A stretch of 7,597 bases of DNA, from assembly GCA_007116765.1 (NCBI GenBank), contig SKHV01000138.1, forward strand, positions 1-7,597, given 5' to 3'. The translations under genes were made by a program, and so were the position numbers. The stretch's first letter is position 1, and each line of letters opens with the position of its first letter. This document shows positions 1 to 5,113 of the stretch, piece after piece. The stretch is from Prolixibacteraceae bacterium. GTDB lineage: Bacteria; Bacteroidota; Bacteroidia; Bacteroidales; Prolixibacteraceae. Under the pieces are notes generated by a model. It had not been told where the DNA came from. It ran no database searches and was given only the letters and a program-made list of their open reading frames with translations.

Positions 1-143
1 AACCTGCCATAAAATGAATATTTTTCATATTTTTTAGTCAAATCAAAAAGCAATTTTTTTATGCCAGTTTCAAGCAGTCTCTTTTCTTCCTCTAACAAAG
101 AAGTATATGAAATAACATCGGCTGAAATTGTAGAGTAATTCAT
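1..143 (-). CDS. N-terminal fragment of a SatD-like hypothetical protein (runs off the left edge)
   Basis: An open frame on the minus strand starts with ATG at 143-141 and stays open for 47 codons to the window edge. It begins MNYSTISADVISYTSL and continues with a charged, helix-prone stretch (LLEEEKRLLETGIKKLLFDL) ending at YGR. The ISADVISYTSL start, followed by a long helix and then a YGR turn, reminds me of a family of small Bacteroidota proteins related to SatD, which often neighbour a DUF3307 membrane protein. That is recollection of a family pattern, not a search result. The function is unknown to me. The gene lies 94 bp downstream of uvrB on the same strand, but the gap carries two palindromes, so it probably has its own regulated promoter. 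The AT-rich codons differ from uvrB. Coding status is fairly likely; family assignment is tentative. Confidence 0.6.
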   Translation of the reverse strand, partial: MNYSTISADVISYTSLLEEEKRLLETGIKKLLFDLTKKYEKYSFYGR

Positions 144-151
144 AAAGAAGA

Positions 152-206
152 TTAATTTATCGGTAAATATACTGATAAGTTTAATTTATCGGTAATAAAA
201 CCGATA
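152..206 (-). promoter_or_regulatory. Tandem palindromic operator-like sites upstream of the edge gene
   Basis: Two inverted repeats share one half-site. Site 1 has arms TTATCGGTA (157-165) and TACTGATAA (170-178) around a 4-base spacer, with one mismatched pair. Site 2 has perfect 7-base arms TATCGGT (187-193) and ACCGATA (200-206) around AATAAA. The left arms sit inside an exact 15-base direct repeat, TTAATTTATCGGTAA, at 152-166 and 181-195, offset by 29 bases. The block ends 14 bp before the ATG of the minus-strand edge gene. This is the usual geometry for a repressor or activator binding two dimeric sites at a promoter. The binding protein is not identified; autoregulation by the edge gene is an inference. 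Confidence 0.6.
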
Positions 207-237
207 TTTTTTATTGCCCAACTCCAAAATAAAAAAT

Positions 238-2268
238 TTATTTCTTATCAAGCAGTTCTTTTAGCTTGAACATCTCGTCGCGGTACTGGGCGGCTTGAAT
301 AAAGTCGAGTTCTTTGGCACATTTTTCCATTTCCTTTTTCACCTTGGCAATTGCCTTTTCCAAAGCAGGCCTGTTCATGTATTGTATTACCGGGTCGGCA
401 GCTACATCTACGCCCTCGACACCGCTGTACCCCCTTGCGGCTTCTTCTTTTTTAGCTGCGGCCTTGCGCCTGCTTTCAACACCTATTATTTCGCGACTGG
501 CTTTTATAATTGCAGTCGGGGTTATGCCATGCTCGTCGTTGTATTTCAGTTGCTTTTCGCGCCTGTAATTAGTGCCGTCAATGGTTTTTTGCATCGATTG
601 GGTAATTTTGTCGGCGTACATTATTACCAGCCCGTTCAGGTTACGTGCTGCACGGCCCGCGGTTTGTACCAAAGCCCGTTCCGAACGCAGAAAGCCTTCT
701 TTGTCGGCATCGAGTATTGCCACCAGCGATACTTCGGGCAAATCGAGCCCTTCGCGCAGCAAGTTGATTCCCACCAACACATCAAATTCACCCTGCCGCA
801 AACCTTCGAGAATTTCCACACGTTCCAGGGTAACCACATCGGAGTGTATGTAACGGGTTTTAATGCCCATGCGGGTAAAGTACTTGGTAAGCTCTTCGGC
901 CATGCGCTTGGTGAGGGTTGTGACCAGCACACGCTCGTTTTTTTCGGCACGAATTTGTATCTCGTGTATCAGGTCGTCAATTTGGTTTTCACTGGGACGC
1001 ACGTCAATTTTTGGGTCGAGCAAGCCCGTGGGACGAATCACTTGTTCCACCACTACCCCTTCCGATTTTTCCAACTCGTAATCGGCCGGGGTGGCACTAA
1101 CAAACATAACCTGGTTAATAATCCCTTCCCATTCTTCAAACTTTAGCGGACGGTTATCAATTGCAGCCGGAAGCCTGAACCCATACTCTACAAGGTTTTG
1201 CTTACGCGAGCGGTCGCCACCGTACATGGCCCGTATTTGCGGTATGGTAACATGGCTCTCGTCAACCACCATCACGTAATCTTTCGGGAAATAATCAATC
1301 AGACAAAACGGGCGCGTACCGGGCAAACGGCCATCGAAATACCTCGAATAGTTTTCGATACCGGAACAATATCCCAGTTCCTTCATCATTTCCATATCGT
1401 ATTCAACCCGTTCGAGCAAGCGCTTAGCTTCAAGGGGTTTTCCTATTTCTTTGAAAAACCCGACCTGCTTCACCAAATCGTCCTGAATGTGCTTTATGGC
1501 CGAGTTCATTCGCTCGCGGGTAGTAATGAATATGCTTGCCGGGTAAATGCGCACATTTTCCATTTCGCTTATAAGCGCTCCTGTTTCAGGCACAAAGCTT
1601 TGAATTTCTTCAATTTCATCGCCCCAGAAAACGATGCGCACAGCAGTATCGGAATAGGCGGGGAACACATCCACTGTGTCGCCTTTTACCCTGAAATGTC
1701 CGCGCTCAAATTCAACTTCGTTGCGCGAGTACAAACCATCGACCAACTGTCGTAAAAATGCATTGCGCACTACCTTTTGTCCCACTTTTATATCGACCAG
1801 GTTCTCGTGAAAATCGTCGGGGTTGCCAATACCGTACAAACATGAAACCGATGAAACCACAATAACGTCCCTCCTGCCCGAGAGCAATGCCGAGGTAGTA
1901 CGAAGGCGCAATTTTTCAATTTCGTCGTTAATCGACAAATCCTTTTCAATATAAGTATCGGTTGTTGGCAGGTATGCCTCCGGTTGGTAGTAATCGTAAT
2001 ACGAAACGAAGTATTCCACCGCATTATCGGGGAAAAACTGCTTCAGCTCACTGTAAAGCTGTGCAGCCAGAGTTTTGTTGTGGCTCAGCACAAGTGTTGG
2101 TTTCTGAACTCTTTCGATAACCTTGGCCACGGTAAATGTTTTTCCCGAGCCTGTTACACCCAGCAGGGTTTGGGCAAAATCGCCGCGCTCAATTCCTTGC
2201 ACGAGCTGCTCAATGGCCTGTGGCTGGTCGCCCGTTGGTTCGTATACCGATGTTACTTTGAAATTCAT
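238..2268 (-). CDS. uvrB: UvrABC system protein B (excinuclease ABC subunit B)
   Basis: UvrB is the damage-verifying helicase-like subunit of cytoplasmic nucleotide excision repair: it is loaded by UvrA, opens DNA at the lesion and recruits UvrC for incision. The 676-residue product is the usual full length. Visible hallmarks are the Walker A loop GVTGSGKT (37-44), the damage-probing beta-hairpin YYDYYQPEAYLP (90-101), the DESH Walker B box (336-339), SATP (391-394), helicase motifs NLLREGLDLPE (502-512) and QTAGRAARN (535-543), and a C-terminal UVR domain (about 636-672) for UvrC contact. The start MNFKVTSVYEPTGDQPQAI aligns with known UvrB N-termini, so the ATG at 2268 is secure. It begins 1 bp after the murB stop, suggesting a shared transcript and translational coupling. 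No SOS-type box is evident because no intergenic space precedes it. Nothing appears truncated. Confidence 0.98.
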   Translation of the reverse strand: MNFKVTSVYEPTGDQPQAIEQLVQGIERGDFAQTLLGVTGSGKTFTVAKVIERVQKPTLVLSHNKTLAAQLYSELKQFFPDNAVEYFVSYYDYYQPEAYLPTTDTYIEKDLSINDEIEKLRLRTTSALLSGRRDVIVVSSVSCLYGIGNPDDFHENLVDIKVGQKVVRNAFLRQLVDGLYSRNEVEFERGHFRVKGDTVDVFPAYSDTAVRIVFWGDEIEEIQSFVPETGALISEMENVRIYPASIFITTRERMNSAIKHIQDDLVKQVGFFKEIGKPLEAKRLLERVEYDMEMMKELGYCSGIENYSRYFDGRLPGTRPFCLIDYFPKDYVMVVDESHVTIPQIRAMYGGDRSRKQNLVEYGFRLPAAIDNRPLKFEEWEGIINQVMFVSATPADYELEKSEGVVVEQVIRPTGLLDPKIDVRPSENQIDDLIHEIQIRAEKNERVLVTTLTKRMAEELTKYFTRMGIKTRYIHSDVVTLERVEILEGLRQGEFDVLVGINLLREGLDLPEVSLVAILDADKEGFLRSERALVQTAGRAARNLNGLVIMYADKITQSMQKTIDGTNYRREKQLKYNDEHGITPTAIIKASREIIGVESRRKAAAKKEEAARGYSGVEGVDVAADPVIQYMNRPALEKAIAKVKKEMEKCAKELDFIQAAQYRDEMFKLKELLDKK

Positions 2269-2269
2269 A

Positions 2270-3283
2270 CTATAGAATATTCACCTCCGGTTCCAGTTCA
2301 AGCCCAAACTTTTCAAAAACCGAAGTTTTGATTTTTTCAGCCAGATTAACCAATTCAATTCCTGTTGCACCTCCGTAATTGACCAACACCAGTGCCTGCT
2401 CTTTGTGCACGCCCACATTCCCTTCGCGAAAGCCTTTCCATCCGCACTGGTCGATAAGCCACCCGGCAGCCAGTTTTATGCTATTGCCATCGGAGCTTGA
2501 ATAGTGTGGAACTTGTTCAAAACTTTCAATTATTCGCTCTGCTTCCGTGGTATTTACCACCGGGTTTTTGAAAAAACTGCCAGCGTTGCCCAACTGCTTT
2601 GGGTCGGGCAATTTCGACTCGCGTATGCTAATAACAGCCTGACGTATATTGTGCAAATTCACTTCGCCAAGCTTTCCCACTTCTTGTTTTAACGCTCCGT
2701 AATCGAGTTTATATTCGGGGAACTTATCGAGTTTAAACACAACCGATGTAATGACCACTTTGTTCTTCAATTCGTTTTTAAAAATTGAATCGCGATAGGC
2801 AAAGCGGCATTCCTCGTTACTGAATTCTACAAGGCTACCATCGTCAAGGCTAATTGCTCGTACAAGATGAATGTGCTCCTGCGCCTCAACGCCATAAGCC
2901 CCCACGTTTTGAACAGGGGCAGCCCCTACTTTCCCGGGAATGAGCGAAAGATTTTCAAGCCCGCCCAGCTCATAAACCACCGATAAGCGTACCAGCTCGT
3001 CCCACTCAACACCGGCACCGGCTTCAATATAAACAAAGTTCCTGTCTTCGTTCACTTCGCCTACACCTGGCACATTGGGGTGAATTATCAATCCGTCGAA
3101 ATCGCCGTTAAAAAGCAAGTTGCTTCCCCCTCCCAAAATCAGGAATTTTTCGGGCAGGCCTTTATTTTGAATAAAAAAACTTAGTTCTTCAGGCTCTGTG
3201 AACTCAAAAAATTGTTTTGCCTTTGCAACCAAAGCAAAAGTATTGTAGCGCTGTAGGCAGAAATTATGTTCTAGTCGTATCAT
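2270..3283 (-). CDS. murB: UDP-N-acetylenolpyruvoylglucosamine reductase (MurB)
   Basis: MurB is the cytoplasmic FAD enzyme that uses NADPH to reduce UDP-GlcNAc-enolpyruvate to UDP-MurNAc, the second committed step of peptidoglycan precursor synthesis. The 337-residue length fits the type I (E. coli-like) form. Visible motifs are NTFA (14-17), the FAD-binding GGGSNLL (51-57), the long flavin/substrate loop from GLENLSLIPG to QNVGAYG (108-131), AYRDSIF (162-168) with the expected substrate-binding Arg164, GNAGSFFKNP (232-241) carrying the proton-donating Ser236, and the terminal LEPEV (330-334), whose Glu333 matches the catalytic acid. DYGALK (194-199) corresponds to the tyrosine-bearing loop region of type I enzymes. 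The gene follows the Doc-like toxin gene after 18 bp and ends 1 bp before uvrB. All key residues are present, so I expect an active, essential enzyme. Confidence 0.97.
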   Translation of the reverse strand: MIRLEHNFCLQRYNTFALVAKAKQFFEFTEPEELSFFIQNKGLPEKFLILGGGSNLLFNGDFDGLIIHPNVPGVGEVNEDRNFVYIEAGAGVEWDELVRLSVVYELGGLENLSLIPGKVGAAPVQNVGAYGVEAQEHIHLVRAISLDDGSLVEFSNEECRFAYRDSIFKNELKNKVVITSVVFKLDKFPEYKLDYGALKQEVGKLGEVNLHNIRQAVISIRESKLPDPKQLGNAGSFFKNPVVNTTEAERIIESFEQVPHYSSSDGNSIKLAAGWLIDQCGWKGFREGNVGVHKEQALVLVNYGGATGIELVNLAEKIKTSVFEKFGLELEPEVNIL

Positions 3284-3301
3284 TAAGTTCTGAGCATTAA
3301 A

Positions 3302-3685
3302 TTACTTGTTCAAAGAAATTGTCTTGGCACTTAACCAGCATACGATATCGTCAAAACAGAAAACACCTTCTGCTATGGAAATTACAAATTGATATTTTTC
3401 TTCTTCATCCGCAAAAACATCAAGTCCATTATCAATTAAAAATAATCGCATAAGCACATAGCCAATGCGCTTATTGCCATCTAAAAACGGGTGATTAATT
3501 AATAAACTTTGAATTAATGCAGCAGCCTTTTCAATTGGGCTTTTATACAAATCGTTTTTGTCGAAAGTGTGAAATGGCCTAAAAAGAGCAGATTCAAGTA
3601 ATTCTATATTTCGAATACCTTTTGTTCCTCCAAATTTTTCTATTAGTATTTCATGTATTCTAATGGCTTCGTTTGTTCTAATCAT
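3302..3685 (-). CDS. Doc-type (Fic/DOC superfamily) toxin of a type II toxin-antitoxin pair
   Basis: The 127-residue protein matches the size of death-on-curing (Doc) toxins. Its signature is HPFLDGNKR at 65-73 (His65, Phe67, Asp69, Asn71, Lys72, Arg73), followed by IGYVLM. In the superfamily, Fic enzymes with GNGR transfer AMP, whereas P1 Doc, which has Lys where Fic has Gly, phosphorylates EF-Tu and halts translation. The NKR ending here points to the Doc class, so kinase activity on EF-Tu is inferred rather than shown. The N-terminal helix (MIRTNEAIRIHEILIEKFGG) and the GIRNIELLESAL segment at 23-34 are also typical of Doc proteins. The start codon overlaps the stop of the upstream small gene as ATGA, a classic antitoxin-toxin arrangement. 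Composition is near 32-35% GC by spot counts, well below uvrB and murB, suggesting acquisition. All active-site residues look intact. Confidence 0.9.
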   Translation of the reverse strand: MIRTNEAIRIHEILIEKFGGTKGIRNIELLESALFRPFHTFDKNDLYKSPIEKAAALIQSLLINHPFLDGNKRIGYVLMRLFLIDNGLDVFADEEEKYQFVISIAEGVFCFDDIVCWLSAKTISLNK

Positions 3686-3870
3686 AATGCCAATCGATGG
3701 AGTAGTTCTTTATCTTCCTTCAAAATCTTAATCAGGTTTTTTGATAAATCAACCTTTTTCTCCGGAGTTACTTTAATCTGTTTTAAATAATCTAAAATTT
3801 CAGATAAAACAGAATCCGGAGCATCGTCAATTGCCTTTATAATTTCTTGCTTTAAATCTGTCGAACTCAT
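3682..3870 (-). CDS. Small putative antitoxin cognate to the Doc-type toxin
   Basis: A 62-residue, mostly helical and strongly charged protein encoded immediately upstream of the Doc-type toxin, overlapping its start by 4 bp (ATGA). The first part, about residues 5-32 (DLKQEIIKAIDDAPDSV then LSEILDYLKQIK), resembles the helical start of small Bacteroidota and cyanobacterial antitoxin-like proteins. The tail after residue 38 (KVDLSKNLIKILKEDKELLHRLAL) could be the toxin-wrapping segment. I cannot assign a named family. It lacks an obvious AbrB, Phd or ribbon-helix-helix DNA-binding motif, which is unusual because antitoxins usually repress their own operon. The antitoxin role rests on gene order, size and overlap rather than on homology. 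The ATG at 3870 is the only plausible start, and 65 bp separate it from the divergent glycosyltransferase gene. Confidence 0.75.
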   Translation of the reverse strand: MSSTDLKQEIIKAIDDAPDSVLSEILDYLKQIKVTPEKKVDLSKNLIKILKEDKELLHRLAL

Positions 3871-3892
3871 TGCTTTTATTTTTCTACAAGTT

Positions 3893-3908
3893 TAAGCATT
3901 TTTGCTTA
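3893..3908. promoter_or_regulatory. Palindrome between the two divergent -7 elements
   Basis: A perfect 6-base inverted repeat, TAAGCA (3893-3898) and TGCTTA (3903-3908) around TTTT, lies between the candidate -7 boxes of the toxin-antitoxin promoter (minus strand) and the glycosyltransferase promoter (plus strand), and touches both. Toxin-antitoxin complexes commonly bind such a palindrome to repress their own promoter, so an operator role is plausible. The stem is short in an AT-rich setting, and chance cannot be excluded. Confidence 0.35.
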
Positions 3909-3914
3909 GTTTTG
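3907..3914 (+). promoter_or_regulatory. Candidate Bacteroidota -7 element for the glycosyltransferase gene
   Basis: TAGTTTTG is a perfect match to the Bacteroidota TAnnTTTG -7 consensus, 21 bases before the ATG at 3936. No good TTTG is found at the -33 position, so the promoter would be incomplete or dependent on an activator. Transcription from here would give a very short leader and would exclude the upstream TTG start at 3870 from the message. Confidence 0.4.
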
Positions 3915-3935
3915 TTAGCAATTTATACAATTTTT

Positions 3936-5066
3936 ATGGCACAACAAACCCGGAAACCCAAGCTTCTTATGTCTGTTACCAACGATTTGGTAAGCGATAA
4001 CCGAGTGCACAAAATAGCTTCGACCCTCACTCAAATGGGTTTCGATGTTACGCTTGCCGGACGTAAATTAAAAAACAGCGGGGCAATTATCGGCAGGCCT
4101 TATCAGACCCGACGTTTCAGTCTTTGGTTCAACAAGGGGCCAATGTTTTATGCCGCGTATAATATCCGACTTTATTTCTATATTCTTTTTAATAAGTTCG
4201 ATGTTATTAATGCCAACGACCTCGACTCGCTGTGGGCATGTTATGCGGCTTCGAAAATCACAAAAGCGAACTTGGTATACGATAGCCACGAATATTATAC
4301 CGAAGTACCCGAATTGGTCGACCGCCCAAAAGTGAAAAGGATTTGGGAAAGAATTGAAGCCCGCATTCTTCCTAAATTAAACAAGTGTTATACGGTTTGT
4401 AAAAGCATTGCCGATATTTACAACGAAAAATACGGATGTGATTTCCAGGTAGTCCGAAACGTGCCAATGAAAGCGGTTTATGCCGATATCGACAAGGACT
4501 ACAGGCCTCCGTTCCCGACCGATTTGCCGGTGTTTTTGTATCAGGGAGCCGTGAACAAAGGCCGCGGCATTGAAGAAGCCATACTGGCCATGCACGCCGT
4601 GAATAATGCCCGACTGGTGATTATTGGCAGCGGCGATTTATACGATGAATGCAAGCAGCTTGCAAACGATGAAAAATTAACAGACAAAGTATTTTTTACC
4701 GGGCGTGTACCTTTTCAACAATTAGCCAAAATGACACGCTTTGCTGCTGTGGGACTTTCCATTGAAAAAGATATAGGACTAAACTATCGCTACGCACTTC
4801 CCAATAAGCTTTTCGATTACATCCATGCCGAAGTGCCGGTAATTGCATCGTCGTTACCCGAAATAAAACGCATAGTTGACACTTACAAAACAGGCATAAC
4901 AATTAAAGAAACTTCTCCTACAGCAATATCAGAAGCAATTTTTTATTTGTTGAATAATGATATACTTATTGAAGAAATAAAAAGCAATTGCAAAGAAGCC
5001 AAAAAAGCATTATGTTGGGAAAATGAAGAAAAAATTATAAAAAAGCTATACAGTAAGTTTTTATAA
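3936..5066 (+). CDS. GT4-type glycosyltransferase (GT-B fold)
   Basis: A 376-residue soluble or membrane-peripheral enzyme expected to transfer a sugar from a nucleotide donor during surface glycan, capsule or O-antigen-like synthesis; donor and acceptor cannot be read from the sequence. The N-terminal half shows the first Rossmann-type strand with TNDLVSDNRVHKIA (15-28), then INANDLDSLWA (91-101) and VYDSHEYYTEVPE (114-126). The donor half has LYQGAVNKGRGIEEAI (201-216), IIGSGDL (229-235), VFFTGRVP (252-259) and LNYRYALPNKLFDYIHAEVPVIAS (282-305), the GT4 nucleotide-sugar region. The classical EX7E spacing is not obvious. I chose the ATG at 3936 because the protein starts MAQQTRKPKLLMS there, matching the family start; an in-frame TTG at 3870 would add a phenylalanine/leucine-rich stretch and cover the antitoxin start. 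Spot counts fall from about 50% GC to about 26% in the last 70 codons. Confidence 0.88.
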   Translation: MAQQTRKPKLLMSVTNDLVSDNRVHKIASTLTQMGFDVTLAGRKLKNSGAIIGRPYQTRRFSLWFNKGPMFYAAYNIRLYFYILFNKFDVINANDLDSLWACYAASKITKANLVYDSHEYYTEVPELVDRPKVKRIWERIEARILPKLNKCYTVCKSIADIYNEKYGCDFQVVRNVPMKAVYADIDKDYRPPFPTDLPVFLYQGAVNKGRGIEEAILAMHAVNNARLVIIGSGDLYDECKQLANDEKLTDKVFFTGRVPFQQLAKMTRFAAVGLSIEKDIGLNYRYALPNKLFDYIHAEVPVIASSLPEIKRIVDTYKTGITIKETSPTAISEAIFYLLNNDILIEEIKSNCKEAKKALCWENEEKIIKKLYSKFL

Positions 5067-5113
5067 CCTATTTTTAAGAGTTTTTATTTTAAATCTAACT
5101 ATTAACCATTATT

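Larger units (their letters stand above)
3887..3922 (-). promoter_or_regulatory. Candidate promoter of the toxin-antitoxin transcript
   Basis: Read on the minus strand, a TAAACTTG box (3894-3887) matches the Bacteroidota -7 consensus TAnnTTTG with one mismatch. An ATTG (3922-3919) lies 24 bases upstream of it, a slightly long spacing for the -33 TTTG element. Transcription would begin roughly 10-15 bases before the antitoxin ATG. If real, this promoter could also feed murB and uvrB, since no terminator is visible after the toxin gene. Confidence 0.35.

Noticed and set aside
187..212. Hairpin followed by six Ts on the plus strand, resembling a rho-independent terminator
   Set aside because: No plus-strand gene ends here, the stem is only 7 bp with three GC pairs, and the repeat of its arm in a neighbouring palindrome fits an operator better.
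295..1146. Long open frame (283 codons) on the plus strand opposite uvrB
   Set aside because: It is fully antisense to a conserved gene, its product is rich in Phe, His and Cys with no recognisable domain, and such frames arise from the codon bias of the real gene.
3743..3813. SxxxE motif (Ser20-Glu24) in the antitoxin as a Fic-inhibitory helix
   Set aside because: The following residue is Ile rather than the Gly or Asn of the inhibitory motif, and that mechanism belongs to GNGR-type Fic proteins, not Doc-type toxins with NKR.
3870..3935. In-frame TTG extension of the glycosyltransferase adding a phenylalanine/leucine-rich N-terminal stretch
   Set aside because: The ATG at 3936 gives a normal GT4 N-terminus, a -7-like element lies inside the extension, and the extension would overlap the antitoxin start codon.
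5067..5113. Possible separate promoter for the GH9 gene in the 47-bp gap
   Set aside because: The gap is AT-rich but holds no good TAnnTTTG box; the nearest candidate, TAAGTTTT at 5054-5061, lies in the end of the upstream gene and lacks a -33 partner.
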